Source: an uncultured Bacteroidales bacterium (lineage in GTDB: Bacteria > Bacteroidota > Bacteroidia > Bacteroidales > Bacteroidaceae). From it: 64,000 bases of DNA. Numbering within the stretch: the stretch's first letter is position 1; the number at the start of each line of letters is the position of its first letter. Below are positions 9,410 through 19,134 of this stretch, piece by piece. A program made the translations under genes and the position numbers. The stretch is taken from the NCBI GenBank assembly GCA_902799355.1, contig CADCAG010000011.1, positions 1 through 64,000 on the forward strand, read 5' to 3'. The notes under the pieces were generated by a model. The model did not search any database, was not told the DNA's origin, and saw nothing but the letters and a program-made list of their open reading frames with translations.

Positions 9410-11071
9410 ATGAAGAAAAGATTTTTACTGACACTGATGACTGTCATGCTAACCTGTACGGTTGGAGCACAGGTGAAGCCTATCGTGCTGGGCGACAAGC
9501 ACGCCATGTTGAAAATGGAGCAAAGCTTCCGCTATCTGCTGTTGCCTGTACAGGAAACGGAAGACATCGCAGCCATCGCCGTGTTAGACAACCATAATAA
9601 TATGGTACAACGCCTCAACGTGAAGCTGGCCGTTGACCGCGTAGACTATTATGTGCCTTACGAACTGAGGGGTGCTTGCCTGATGGATATCGAATTCCAC
9701 GGAGACCGCCGCCAGAAGGGCGCTGTGGGTGAGTTTGCTTGCTGGCGAGAGATGAAGTACTCCAATTCTTTCGACACCACGAACAGCGAGCACTTCCGTC
9801 CTATCTACCACCACACCCCACTCTATGGTTGGATGAACGATCCCAACGGAATGTTTTACAAGGACGGTGTGTGGCACCTCTACTACCAGTATAATCCTTA
9901 CGGCAGTCAGTGGGAGAATATGACATGGGGGCACAGCACCTCGAAGGACTTAATACACTGGGAGACTCAGCCACTGGCTATCGAGGCCGACTGGTTAGGT
10001 TCTATCTTCAGCGGCTCATGTGTGACGAATGGCAACGATGTGGTGGCTTTCTACACTTCCGCAGGTCATCATCAGACACAATCCATGGCGGTATCAAAGG
10101 ATGGCGGCCGCACCTTTAAGAAGTATAGCGACAATCCCATACTGACGACCAGCGACATTGCCGACTTCCGCGACCCCAAAGCATTCTGGAACGAGGATGC
10201 CAAGATGTGGAACCTCATTCTGGCTGCAGGTCAGGAGATGCGCATCTACTCGTCAAAGGACTTGAAGGCATGGAAGTATGAGTCGTCATTCGGCAAGGAG
10301 TATGGCAACCACAGTGGTGTGTGGGAGTGTCCTGACCTGTTCAAGATAGACAACAAGTGGGTGCTCATCTGCAACATCAATCCTGGTGGACCCTTTGGCG
10401 GTAGTGCTACGCAATATTTCGTAGGACAGTTCGATGGTCACAAGTTCACGTGCGAGTCGATGCCGAAGGTGACGAAGTGGCTGGACTACGGCAAAGACCA
10501 CTATGCTACGGTGTCGTTCTACAATGCACCCGACAACCGCCGCACGGTACTGGCATGGATGTCCAACTGGCAGTATGCCAACCAGGTACCCACCAAGCAG
10601 TTCCGCTCAGCCAACTCCATACCCCGCGACCTGGGACTATTCCGTCATGGTGAAGAGACTTACGTCAGCGTAATACCGTCCAAGGAGATGCTGGCCGTGC
10701 GTGGCGCAAAGATAAAGAATCCTACCGAGGCCTGCGAGATTCTCATCGACACAAAGAGCCAGACGGAGATAGTACTCTCCAACAACAAGGGCGAAAAGGT
10801 GACGATGAAATACGACGGCCAACAGCAGACGTTTATGATGGAGCGTGTGAAGAGTGGCGACGTCAGCTTCAGTGAGGCATTCCCTGCTGTGACGGTAGCC
10901 CCGACGTTTGGCACCGTCAAACAACTGCGCATCTTCATCGACCGCTGCAGCATCGAGGTGTTTGATGCAGAGGGCAAGATGGCTATGACCAACCTGGTAT
11001 TCCCTTCAGAGCCCTACAACACCCTCAAGGTGAAAGGTGGAAAGGCTACGATCTATCAAGTTAAGAATTAA
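9410..11071 (+). CDS. GH32 beta-fructosidase (exo-fructanase/levanase type)
   Basis: 553 residues with an ordinary signal peptide (cleavage near VGAQ) and no lipobox, so probably periplasmic. An N-terminal module of about 120 residues (DUF4980-type) precedes the GH32 propeller. Catalytic residues are visible: nucleophile D144 in WMNDPNG, stabiliser D255 in FRDPKAF, and acid/base E306 in WECPDLF. A beta-sandwich domain follows, with the late motif FIDRCSIEVFDAEGK. It should release fructose from imported oligofructans, which the next two genes then import and phosphorylate. The ATG at 9410 is preferred to an upstream in-frame TTG because that codon lies inside the promoter box. Confidence 0.93.
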   Translation: MKKRFLLTLMTVMLTCTVGAQVKPIVLGDKHAMLKMEQSFRYLLLPVQETEDIAAIAVLDNHNNMVQRLNVKLAVDRVDYYVPYELRGACLMDIEFHGDRRQKGAVGEFACWREMKYSNSFDTTNSEHFRPIYHHTPLYGWMNDPNGMFYKDGVWHLYYQYNPYGSQWENMTWGHSTSKDLIHWETQPLAIEADWLGSIFSGSCVTNGNDVVAFYTSAGHHQTQSMAVSKDGGRTFKKYSDNPILTTSDIADFRDPKAFWNEDAKMWNLILAAGQEMRIYSSKDLKAWKYESSFGKEYGNHSGVWECPDLFKIDNKWVLICNINPGGPFGGSATQYFVGQFDGHKFTCESMPKVTKWLDYGKDHYATVSFYNAPDNRRTVLAWMSNWQYANQVPTKQFRSANSIPRDLGLFRHGEETYVSVIPSKEMLAVRGAKIKNPTEACEILIDTKSQTEIVLSNNKGEKVTMKYDGQQQTFMMERVKSGDVSFSEAFPAVTVAPTFGTVKQLRIFIDRCSIEVFDAEGKMAMTNLVFPSEPYNTLKVKGGKATIYQVKN

Positions 11072-11134
11072 GAATTAAGAGTTAAGAGTTAAGAAAGAGA
11101 GCTAAGAGCTAAGAATTGATAATTATAAAATATT

Positions 11135-12298
11135 ATGGCTAAACAAAACAAAACGATTTACCTGATTCCCGTGATGCTCTGCTTCTTCTGCATGGGCTTC
11201 GTGGACCTGGTGGGCATTGCCTCCAACTATGTAAAGGAAGACCTCGCACTGAGCGACTCGGTAGCCAACGTACTGCCATCGCTGGTATTCTTCTGGTTCC
11301 TCATCTTCAGCGTACCCACGGGCATGCTGATGAACACGATTGGTCGTAAGAAGACTGTACTGCTGTCACTGGTGGTGACTGTCGTTTCGCTGCTCTTGCC
11401 ACTGTTTGGTGAGACGTTTACACTGATGCTTATCGCCTTCTCACTGCTGGGCATTGGCAACGCTCTGATGCAGACCTCGCTGAACCCGCTGGTATCGACG
11501 GTGATGGGTGGCGGCAACCTGGCAGCAACGCTGACCTTTGGTCAGTTCATCAAGGCTATTGCCTCCTTCTCGGCACCTTATCTGGCTATGTGGGGCGCTA
11601 CACTGGTCATTCCTGAGTTCGGACTGAACTGGCGCGTGCTCTTCGGCATCTTCTTCGTGGTGGGCATCCTGTCTACGGTGCTGCTCTTCGTCACACCTAT
11701 CGAGGAGCCACCCATTGAGGGCAGGCCGTCAACCTTTGTAGAGTGCTTCAAACTGCTGGGAACACCTATCGTCCTCTTGTCGTTCTTGGGAATCATGTGT
11801 CATGTGGGTATTGACGTAGGTACTAACACTACCGCGCCGAAGATTCTGATGGAGCGCCTGGGAATGACGCTCAACGAGGCGGCATTTGCCACAAGTCTGT
11901 ACTTCATCTTCCGTACCCTGGGCTGTCTGACGGGTTCGTTCTTCCTCCGCGTGCTGAAGATGCGCACCTTCTTCACCATCTCTATCGCCATGATGGCTCT
12001 GTCGATGTGCGGACTGTTCGTCGGCACTGAGCAGTGGATGCTCTATACCGCCATAGCTCTGGTGGGTTACGGCAACTCGAATGTCTTCTCCATGTGTTTC
12101 GCTACAGCCCTGGAGTCGATGCCTGAGAAACAGAACGAGGTGAGCGGCCTGATGATAATGGGACTGTTTGGTGGTACCATCTTCCCGCTGCTGATGGGCT
12201 TCATGAGCGACGCTATGGGACAGGCAGGAGCCGTGCTGGTAATGGCTGTTGGCGTCATCTATCTCTTCACGTATATCAAACAATTAAAAACCGCATAA
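11135..12298 (+). CDS. MFS sugar importer (fructose, inferred)
   Basis: 387 residues with about 12 hydrophobic segments. The major facilitator loop between TM2 and TM3 is visible as NTIGRKK. It lies 63 bp after the GH32 gene, the gap being filled by AAGAATTAAGAGTT-type short repeats, and 4 bp before the fructokinase gene, so the three are probably one operon. BT1758, an inner-membrane monosaccharide importer, has the same position in the B. thetaiotaomicron locus. The substrate is inferred from context only. Confidence 0.88.
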   Translation: MAKQNKTIYLIPVMLCFFCMGFVDLVGIASNYVKEDLALSDSVANVLPSLVFFWFLIFSVPTGMLMNTIGRKKTVLLSLVVTVVSLLLPLFGETFTLMLIAFSLLGIGNALMQTSLNPLVSTVMGGGNLAATLTFGQFIKAIASFSAPYLAMWGATLVIPEFGLNWRVLFGIFFVVGILSTVLLFVTPIEEPPIEGRPSTFVECFKLLGTPIVLLSFLGIMCHVGIDVGTNTTAPKILMERLGMTLNEAAFATSLYFIFRTLGCLTGSFFLRVLKMRTFFTISIAMMALSMCGLFVGTEQWMLYTAIALVGYGNSNVFSMCFATALESMPEKQNEVSGLMIMGLFGGTIFPLLMGFMSDAMGQAGAVLVMAVGVIYLFTYIKQLKTA

Positions 12299-12302
12299 GA
12301 CT

Positions 12303-13190
12303 ATGGAACAGAAACGATTTGTAGTAGGTCTCGGAGAGGCTTTATGGGATGTTCTTCCCGAAGGAAAGAAACTGGGTGGTGCACCTGCCAACTTTGCTTA
12401 TCATGCCGGACAGTTTGGCTTGCAGACACTGGCCATCAGTGCACTGGGTGAAGATGCGCTGGCCGAAGAGACCATCGAGGCACTGAAAGAACACGGACTG
12501 AACTATCTGATGCCACGCGTGCCCTACCCCACAGGTACGGTACAGGTTACGCTGTCAGGCGATGGTATTCCTGCCTATGAGATCAAGGAGAATGTGGCAT
12601 GGGACAACATTCCCTACACACCAGAAATTGCAGAGATTGCCCGTCAGTGCCGTGCCGTTTGTTTCGGTTCACTGGCTCAGCGCAATGTCACTTCATGGGC
12701 TAGCATCCGCCAGTTCCTTGACGACACGCCAGAGGACTGCCTGAAGATTTTCGATATCAATCTGCGCCAGCAGTTCTATACCAAGGATGTCATTGAGGAG
12801 TCGCTGAAGCGCTGCAACATCCTGAAGATTAACGATGAAGAATTGGTTGTCATCAAGCGCATGTATGGCTATGATGATCTGGATATGCGTGGCATCTGCG
12901 AGAAGATGCTGGCAGAATATAAGCTGAAGATGCTGGTTCTGACGTGTGGCACCAATGGCTCGTACGTCTTTGCGCCTGGTCTGACGTCATTCCAGGAGAC
13001 GCCGAAGGTGACCGTTGCTGACACGGTAGGTGCTGGCGACTCGTTCACGGGGTCGTTCTGCGCAGCCATCCTCAACGGCAAACCCTTAGAGGCTGCTCAC
13101 CGCATAGCTGTAGAGGTCAGTGCCTATGTCTGCACACAGAATGGTGCTATGCCCAGCTATCCAGATACATTGGTTGCAAAAGTCAAATAG
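12303..13190 (+). CDS. Fructokinase, PfkB/ribokinase family
   Basis: 295 residues. The N-terminal GLGEALWDVLPEGKKLGGAPANFAYH segment is the PfkB substrate-binding signature, and TVGAGDSFTGSFCAA holds the anion hole and the catalytic Asp. It phosphorylates cytoplasmic sugar with ATP. Context (GH32 enzymes, sugar importer) points to fructose giving fructose 6-phosphate, the last step of fructan use. It follows the MFS gene by 4 bp and ends the operon at a strong palindromic terminator. Confidence 0.93.
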   Translation: MEQKRFVVGLGEALWDVLPEGKKLGGAPANFAYHAGQFGLQTLAISALGEDALAEETIEALKEHGLNYLMPRVPYPTGTVQVTLSGDGIPAYEIKENVAWDNIPYTPEIAEIARQCRAVCFGSLAQRNVTSWASIRQFLDDTPEDCLKIFDINLRQQFYTKDVIEESLKRCNILKINDEELVVIKRMYGYDDLDMRGICEKMLAEYKLKMLVLTCGTNGSYVFAPGLTSFQETPKVTVADTVGAGDSFTGSFCAAILNGKPLEAAHRIAVEVSAYVCTQNGAMPSYPDTLVAKVK

Positions 13191-13207
13191 CACCTCTTAT
13201 ATACAAT

Positions 13208-13243
13208 AAGGACACAAAAGGGTCATGACCCTTTTGTGTCCTT
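13208..13243. terminator. Bidirectional terminator, perfect 36-bp palindrome
   Basis: AAGGACACAAAAGGGTCA is followed directly by its exact reverse complement and a short T run. It stands between two convergent genes, the fructokinase and the zinc metallopeptidase, and can serve both strands. Confidence 0.85.
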
Positions 13244-13252
13244 TTATCGTTT

Positions 13253-14146
13253 TTACAGCTCAGCGTCAGAGCATTCGAAGGTGTTGCCCTGAGAGACGTC
13301 GCCAGTCTCCAGGCCACGCTTGAACCACTTCATGCGCTGGCGGGAGGTGCCGTGGTTGAAGGACTCGGGAACGGCATAGCCACGGGCTTTCTTCTGCAGA
13401 TAGTCGTCGCCGATGACCTGTGCACAGTGGATGGCCTCCTCGATGTCGCCATCCTCCAAGGAGCCGAACATCTTGTTGTCGTGGTGTGCCCAGACTCCTG
13501 CATAGAAGTCGGCCAAGAGTTCCAGACGCACGGACATCTTGTTGGCGTCGGTCTGGTTCATCTTGGCCATCTTCGCGTGAGCATCCTGCAGGATTCCCGT
13601 CAGATATTCCACGTGATGGCCTACCTCGTGGGCAATGACGTAGGCATAGGCAAAGTCGCCGTCAGCACCCAGCTTTGACTTCATCTCCGTAAAGAACGAC
13701 AGGTCGATATACAACTTCTGGTCGCCCGAGCAGTAGAACGGTCCCATCTGTGCCGAGCCCTGTCCGCAGGCGGTCTGTGTACCGTCGGTATAGAGCACCA
13801 TGGTGGGCACCTTGTACACGCTGTTGTGCTCCTGGAAAATCTTCTTCCACACATCCTCGGTACCTGCCAGAATCTGTGTAGAGAAGTGTGCCAGCTCCTG
13901 CTCTTCCTCGGTAAACTCACGCTGCTCAGCGCTGACCTCCGTATTGGTACCCGTCAGCGAGCCCAGTCCGCCATTTTCCTGGAAGGCCTGCATACCTGCC
14001 GACAGCGGGTCGCCGCCAGAGAAGTAGGCAACGGCCATTGCAATGATAACACCCAGGATGCCTGCACCCATACCTGCCTTCTTACCGCCACTCATGCCAC
14101 GGCGGTCTTCCACATTAGAACTCTCGCGTCGTCCGTTTAGATTCAT
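13253..14146 (-). CDS. Membrane-anchored neutral zinc metallopeptidase (YpfJ/PF04228 family)
   Basis: 297 residues. A basic, hydrophilic N-terminus (MNLNGRRESSNVEDRRG) precedes one glycine-rich transmembrane helix (about 26-44). The extracytoplasmic domain has the zinc motif HEVGHHVEYLTG (H173, E174, H177) and a later ELLADFYAGVWAH segment supplying the third ligand region. The architecture and length match the YpfJ-type putative neutral zinc metallopeptidases. The substrate is unknown. It lies 12 bp upstream of the stop of the next gene and probably shares a transcript with the two minus-strand genes at 14159-16161. Confidence 0.9.
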   Translation of the reverse strand: MNLNGRRESSNVEDRRGMSGGKKAGMGAGILGVIIAMAVAYFSGGDPLSAGMQAFQENGGLGSLTGTNTEVSAEQREFTEEEQELAHFSTQILAGTEDVWKKIFQEHNSVYKVPTMVLYTDGTQTACGQGSAQMGPFYCSGDQKLYIDLSFFTEMKSKLGADGDFAYAYVIAHEVGHHVEYLTGILQDAHAKMAKMNQTDANKMSVRLELLADFYAGVWAHHDNKMFGSLEDGDIEEAIHCAQVIGDDYLQKKARGYAVPESFNHGTSRQRMKWFKRGLETGDVSQGNTFECSDAEL

Positions 14147-14158
14147 AGTCTTATTGTT

Positions 14159-14719
14159 TTAAAGCGTTATTGAATATACATAGTTTTTCTCTGGGACGAG
14201 CACCGTTTCTATCTCGAAGGGCAGACCTTCGAGCACGTGCTTCATGTCGTTGCTGATGCCGTAGCCACTGCGCTTGACGGCAGCCTCCTTGCGGGTCCAC
14301 AGCTGGGTAAACACTAGTGCGGGGTTCTCGGCATGGAGTATCTGTTCCATCTCCTTGTCGCTCATCACATAGCGTGCCAGCGACTCGCTGTAGCGGTGGA
14401 TGCTCTCAATGTCGACGCCTACGGGATGGTCGCTGACCACACAGATGGCAGCTTCCCGACAGTGACTCATATTAAAGTGGATGTCGGGGTGTCCGCTGAT
14501 GGTGGGCTTGCCGTGTTCACCATATTCGAAGACGGGTTTTTCCGTGATGCCATACTCCTTGCGCAGGGCCTCGCACAACAGCAAGTAGGCAGCAGCACAC
14601 GTCTGACGTCCCAGCTCGTGCTTAAAACGCAGACACTGTTCCCTGCGCTGTTCCGACAACTGGGGCAAGGCTGCCTGCCAGTCGAAGTGTGCTATGTCAT
14701 CATTAATATATATACTCAT
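14159..14719 (-). CDS. 4'-phosphopantetheinyl transferase, Sfp type
   Basis: 186 residues from ATG at 14719; a GTG at 14740, overlapping the upstream stop codon, is an alternative start. Motifs of the Sfp/ACPS superfamily are visible: HGKPTISGHPDIHFNMSHC, VGVDIESI (Mg-binding Asp and Glu) and WTRKEAAVKRSG. It transfers phosphopantetheine from CoA to acyl or peptidyl carrier proteins. No carrier-dependent synthase is nearby, so it probably serves fatty-acid or other carrier proteins encoded elsewhere. It may be translationally coupled to the upstream helicase gene. Confidence 0.9.
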   Translation of the reverse strand: MSIYINDDIAHFDWQAALPQLSEQRREQCLRFKHELGRQTCAAAYLLLCEALRKEYGITEKPVFEYGEHGKPTISGHPDIHFNMSHCREAAICVVSDHPVGVDIESIHRYSESLARYVMSDKEMEQILHAENPALVFTQLWTRKEAAVKRSGYGISNDMKHVLEGLPFEIETVLVPEKNYVYSITL

Positions 14720-14739
14720 ATTTCTCTGTTCACTAATCA

Positions 14740-16161
14740 CTATTCACTAGCGCAGCGCTCGATTTGCGTTTTTGGCCAGTTAATCAGATAGAGCTGCTCA
14801 GTGGCACGCGTAAAGGCGGTATAGAGCCAGTGCAGGTAGTCGGCAGAGAGCATGTCGTCAGTCATGTAGCCCTGGTCCACATAGATGTGTGCCCACTGTC
14901 CACCCTGCGCCTTGTGACAGGTGGCGGCATAGGCGTATTTCACCTGCAGGGCATTGTAGTAGCGGTCCTCCTTCAGCGCCTTCATGCGGTCTGCCTTACG
15001 GGGTATGTCGGCATAGTCTTCCAACACCTTATTATACAGGGTCTCCTGCTGGTCGCGCGTCAGGGCGGGAGCCTCGCTGGTCAGCGTGTCGAGCAGCACG
15101 GTGGCCGTCAACTCATAGTCGTCGTAGTCTGGGAAGGTCACGGTGACCTCGGCAAAGCGGAAGCCATACTGCTCGTGCACATTGCGCACCCTGCGCACCA
15201 CGCACATGTCGCCGTTGGCAATGAACTCTAAGCTTGAGTCCCCTAAGTCAGGGGACTCTGGTTTAGTCCAGAAATAGTTGTTCTTCACCACCATCAGCTG
15301 GTCGCCCGTCGTCAACTCCTCTTCGCGTCCCAATATCTGATTGCGGATGCCTTGGTTAAAGATGTTGGCACGCTTGTTGGAGCGTGTCACAACCAACGTC
15401 TCGTCGAGTCCCACCTTCGAATAGCTGCTGGCCAGCGTCTCTATCAGTTCGTCGCCAGGCACTACATGGATGTCCGTAAAGCCCTGAAGATGAACCTGAG
15501 GCAATTCACATCTGCCATCATACATCAGCCATCTGACCTCTGTAGCGTTATAAAGAATGCCACTCTCCTGACTCTGGCGCAGCACCTCGTTGAGCGTGCA
15601 CTCATAGACGTGCAATCCATAGCTGCGCAGCACGGGAGCCATCAGTGCCGGGCTCTCCTCCTCGCCGACAGGTGGCAGCTGTGCATGGTCGCCAATGAGC
15701 ATGAGTCGGCAGTTGCGCCCATTATACACAAAGCTGATCAGGTCGTCCAACAGGCTACGGCCCTCGCCATTGAGACTAACCATCGAGGCCTCGTCGACGA
15801 TGAACAGCGTGTCCTTGGCATTGTTATAGCCCAGCTCGAAGCCGCCCTCCAGCGACTTCTGACGATAGATGCGGCGGTGGATGGTATAGGCCGCACTGCC
15901 TGCATACAGCGAGAACACCTTGGCGGCACGCCCTGTTGGTGCCAGCAGTACCAACTGCTGCTCCAGCGACTGCAAGGCACGCACAATGGCTGCTGCCAGC
16001 GTTGTCTTACCGGTACCTGCCGAACCTCGCATCACCATAACAGGCATCATACGACTGTCAGCCATAAATGTTGCAAAGACATCTATGGCCTGCTGCTGCT
16101 CTCTTGTCGGCTCAAAGCCAAAAGCACCGCGTACACGATATTTCAACTCGTCAGCAATCAT
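14740..16161 (-). CDS. RecD-like ATP-dependent DNA helicase
   Basis: 473 residues. Walker A is GSAGTGKTT (K52), Walker B is FIVDEASMV, and GDHAQLPPVGEEESPAL is helicase motif III. The C-terminal UvrD_C_2-type part has KAQGGQW and YTAFTRATEQLYL. This is the compact RecD/Pif1-like SF1B helicase common in Bacteroidota and probably acts in DNA repair or recombination. A short palindromic unit at 15236-15258 adds the residues ESPDLGDSS in frame in a loop. The promoter is at 16170-16177, so the transcript is nearly leaderless. Confidence 0.88.
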   Translation of the reverse strand: MIADELKYRVRGAFGFEPTREQQQAIDVFATFMADSRMMPVMVMRGSAGTGKTTLAAAIVRALQSLEQQLVLLAPTGRAAKVFSLYAGSAAYTIHRRIYRQKSLEGGFELGYNNAKDTLFIVDEASMVSLNGEGRSLLDDLISFVYNGRNCRLMLIGDHAQLPPVGEEESPALMAPVLRSYGLHVYECTLNEVLRQSQESGILYNATEVRWLMYDGRCELPQVHLQGFTDIHVVPGDELIETLASSYSKVGLDETLVVTRSNKRANIFNQGIRNQILGREEELTTGDQLMVVKNNYFWTKPESPDLGDSSLEFIANGDMCVVRRVRNVHEQYGFRFAEVTVTFPDYDDYELTATVLLDTLTSEAPALTRDQQETLYNKVLEDYADIPRKADRMKALKEDRYYNALQVKYAYAATCHKAQGGQWAHIYVDQGYMTDDMLSADYLHWLYTAFTRATEQLYLINWPKTQIERCASE

Positions 16162-16169
16162 TGATGCTG

Positions 16170-16177
16170 CAAAGTTA
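16170..16177 (-). promoter_or_regulatory. -7 box of the helicase-PPTase-peptidase unit
   Basis: TAACTTTG on the minus strand (TAnnTTTG), only 8 bp from the helicase start codon at 16161. The transcript should be almost leaderless. Confidence 0.5.
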
Positions 16178-16260
16178 CAATTTTTTCTTGAATATACCGC
16201 AAATACAATAATAATTGCTAAAAAATGGGAGGTGGTGGCACCAATTAAATAAAAATCAGC

Positions 16261-16268
16261 TATCTTTG
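16261..16268 (+). promoter_or_regulatory. -7 box of the C10 protease operon
   Basis: TATCTTTG (TAnnTTTG) lies 28 bp before the ATG of the C10 peptidase, in the 135-bp divergent intergenic region. Confidence 0.5.
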
Positions 16269-16296
16269 TGGCAGCATAACATAACCCCCCAACTAT

Positions 16297-19116
16297 ATGA
16301 AAAAAACTATTCTTTTAGTACTATCGATGATGATGGCCATCATCATCAAGGCTGGCGAGGTATTGCCTGAGCAGGCACTGCAACAGGCCGTATCGTTCTT
16401 ACAGCAACGAGCAGCATCGGGCATGGGTCCGAAGAAGAGTCCGGCACGAGCCCCTGAGCTCACCATGGCAGGCCGTTTCAGCGGACTCTATGTCATCAAT
16501 ACCACTGGCGACAACGGCTACCTCATCGTCTCTAACGACGACCGTACAACGCCCATTCTGGGCTATAGCGACAGCGGAAGCCTAGACCTGGAGAACATGC
16601 CCGACAACATGCGTGCATGGCTGCAGGGCTATGCCGACGAGATAGCATGGCTGGACGCCCACAGCTATCAGCCCACGGCGACCCGTCGTGCAGCATCTGG
16701 TGTCAAGACACCTATTGCTCCACTGGTAACAACTCAATGGGACCAAGACGCACCATATAACAATCAGGTGACCAGCTACTACCCTGCTGGAGGTGCTGTC
16801 ACTGGTTGTGTCGCTACGGCGATGGCACAGGTGATGTACTATACAGCCCAACAGGCTGGTCTCACGACGACAACCACCCTTGCCGATATACCTGGATACC
16901 AGACACGATGGGGAAGCAACATCCCAGGCATTAGTGCCGGAACAGACATCCATTGGGACAAGATGCTTGACAGCTACGCTGGAGACTACAGTGCCGAGAG
17001 CGCTAATGCTGTGGCAACGTTGATGAGGTGTTGTGGTGTGTCTGTGAAGATGGACTATGGAAATACCACAGTTGGCGGATCTTCGGCACTAAGTGATAAA
17101 ATTCCTACTGCATTGATTACCTATTTCGGATATGCGGCCACCACGAAGTTAGCAGTACGCAGCCACTATTCGTATGCCAACTGGATTGAAATGCTCTACC
17201 ATGAGCTGGCAGAAGGGCGCGCCATCATATATGCCGGACAGTCAACAGGTGGCGGCCACGAATTCGTCTGTGACGGCTATCAGGGAGAAGACTATTTCCA
17301 CATCAACTGGGGATGGAGTGGCATGTGTGACAGCTACTTCAAACTGTCAGCTCTTGATCCTGACGAACAAGGCATTGGTGGCAGCACCTCGAGCGAAGGC
17401 TATCGTTTAGGACAAAATGCCGTCGTCGGTGTCCAGTTGGAAGGTGGCACGGGCACTGTACTGGATAATCCCAACATCGTCAATCTTACCCTTAACGACG
17501 TGTCGGCCGACAAGACCTCTATTAGCATAGGCGAAACGGCCATCGTCACTTTCAACATGACCAACAACAGCACGGATGACTATGATGGCGAGATAGGTTT
17601 CTTTTTCCTTCATGGGGATGAGGGGAGTCTGGGCGATGGCAAGATGATCCAGATACCTGCTGGTGCCACCCAAGACTGTGCCGTAGAGTTTGTCCCTGCA
17701 GAAGCTGGCACCTACAAGATTACAGCATACAAAATGTTGGAGAATGGTTACTATCAAACCTATGACGAGACAAAATATGTTGTGATAACAGTAACGGACG
17801 GTGAAGCCGGTGCTGCCACAGATAATATCAATCTGACACTGGGCGTGCCTACAGTGGAGAACACAGAGGCAATAGGAGACGGTAATTACAATCTCTATGG
17901 CAACTTCTTCAAGGCCACAGTCAGAATAACCAACAGCACAGCGACTGATTACAGTGGTATGCTCTTTTGGAGACTCCTACCAAGTTCAAACACAGAAGAA
18001 ATGATTTCTCTTAACAATATAAACATGACGATTCCTCATGGCAGTTACGTAGACATTCCTTTGGAAGTTGACGGACTGGATGGCAACGAGACTTACTATA
18101 AATTATATGTCGGTTATCGCAAAAATGGAAATGTATCACCAGGCAGCTGGCGTTACTATTACCTAAATCCTGCCATCACGACCTACGCAGCCGACGGTAC
18201 CCTCACCGTTACAAAGACAAGCAGCACCAGCTATACAGCCCCTGCTAACGCACTGGCCGTCGACCTGACAGGAACAAACGTCACGGCAGTCTCTGGCGGT
18301 GCAGCCAACTGTCTGTTTATCAGCGACAAGACGCTAACGGGTGTCAACAACGTCGTCACCAAGATCGGTACCACCTATACGGCAGCAAACATCACGTTGA
18401 CGGATGGCAGCGACTTCTTCTCGCCCGTTGACTTCACGGCCAGCAACATCGAATTCACCTATGACAACGACCGCTGGGCAGACAATACCGGTGGTTGGAA
18501 CACCATCATCTTACCCTTCGACGTGGCCTCAGTGACAGCCGACGGCACACCTATCGACTGGTTCCACAATGCCACAGACTACGGCAAGCAGTTCTGGCTG
18601 AAGGCATTCACGGGCGACGACACCAGTGCCCCCAAAGTATACTTCGACTATGCGACCTCCATGGAGGCCAACACCCCATATATCATTGCCCTGCCTGGCA
18701 ACCATTGGGGAGAGGCCAACAACCTGAGTGGAAAGACCATCAAGTTCATCGGCACCAATGCGGAAGTCAAGAAGAGCGAGGAGGCTGTCATCACCGCTAG
18801 CAACTATCGCTTCGTGGGTGACACCAAGGCCGTGAGCACTGAGAACATCTACTGCATCAATGCCGCGGGTAACAAGTTCGAACTGAAGACAACGGGTGGC
18901 AGTGCAGCCTTCCGTCCGTTCTTCAAGGCCGACATCTTCGACCGCAACGTGACGAGCCTGGGCATGGGCCATGGCGAGAGCACCACAGACATTGTTGGTG
19001 TGACGAACACGAATATCACGAATGACACGAATATATATGACCTGCAGGGTCGCCGTGTAGATACGCCTACCCGTGGTCTCTATATCGTGAATGGCAAAAA
19101 GGTTGTTATCAAGTAA
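16297..19116 (+). CDS. Secreted C10-family (streptopain-like) cysteine protease with C-terminal sorting-type tail
   Basis: 939 residues. A signal peptide (1-19) and an inhibitory propeptide (about 20-140, Spi-type) come first. The papain-like C10 catalytic domain follows, with Cys171 in GAVTGCVATAMAQVMYY and His321 in GGGHEFVCDGYQGEDYFHINWGWSG. Several beta-sandwich domains fill about 390-860. The C-terminus (NIYDLQGRRVD...GLYIVNGKKVVIK) is the tail frequent on secreted Prevotella proteins and resembles type IX secretion sorting domains. It is probably a surface or released protease made as a zymogen. The next gene, 18 bp downstream, encodes a small acidic peptide, and a TSCPD protein follows. 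Confidence 0.92.
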   Translation: MKKTILLVLSMMMAIIIKAGEVLPEQALQQAVSFLQQRAASGMGPKKSPARAPELTMAGRFSGLYVINTTGDNGYLIVSNDDRTTPILGYSDSGSLDLENMPDNMRAWLQGYADEIAWLDAHSYQPTATRRAASGVKTPIAPLVTTQWDQDAPYNNQVTSYYPAGGAVTGCVATAMAQVMYYTAQQAGLTTTTTLADIPGYQTRWGSNIPGISAGTDIHWDKMLDSYAGDYSAESANAVATLMRCCGVSVKMDYGNTTVGGSSALSDKIPTALITYFGYAATTKLAVRSHYSYANWIEMLYHELAEGRAIIYAGQSTGGGHEFVCDGYQGEDYFHINWGWSGMCDSYFKLSALDPDEQGIGGSTSSEGYRLGQNAVVGVQLEGGTGTVLDNPNIVNLTLNDVSADKTSISIGETAIVTFNMTNNSTDDYDGEIGFFFLHGDEGSLGDGKMIQIPAGATQDCAVEFVPAEAGTYKITAYKMLENGYYQTYDETKYVVITVTDGEAGAATDNINLTLGVPTVENTEAIGDGNYNLYGNFFKATVRITNSTATDYSGMLFWRLLPSSNTEEMISLNNINMTIPHGSYVDIPLEVDGLDGNETYYKLYVGYRKNGNVSPGSWRYYYLNPAITTYAADGTLTVTKTSSTSYTAPANALAVDLTGTNVTAVSGGAANCLFISDKTLTGVNNVVTKIGTTYTAANITLTDGSDFFSPVDFTASNIEFTYDNDRWADNTGGWNTIILPFDVASVTADGTPIDWFHNATDYGKQFWLKAFTGDDTSAPKVYFDYATSMEANTPYIIALPGNHWGEANNLSGKTIKFIGTNAEVKKSEEAVITASNYRFVGDTKAVSTENIYCINAAGNKFELKTTGGSAAFRPFFKADIFDRNVTSLGMGHGESTTDIVGVTNTNITNDTNIYDLQGRRVDTPTRGLYIVNGKKVVIK

Positions 19117-19134
19117 AAGGAGGAGGACATCATT

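Noticed and set aside
16582-16953. Antisense frames inside the C10 protease and other large genes
   Set aside because: No recognisable domains, and they lie opposite well-supported coding regions with catalytic motifs.
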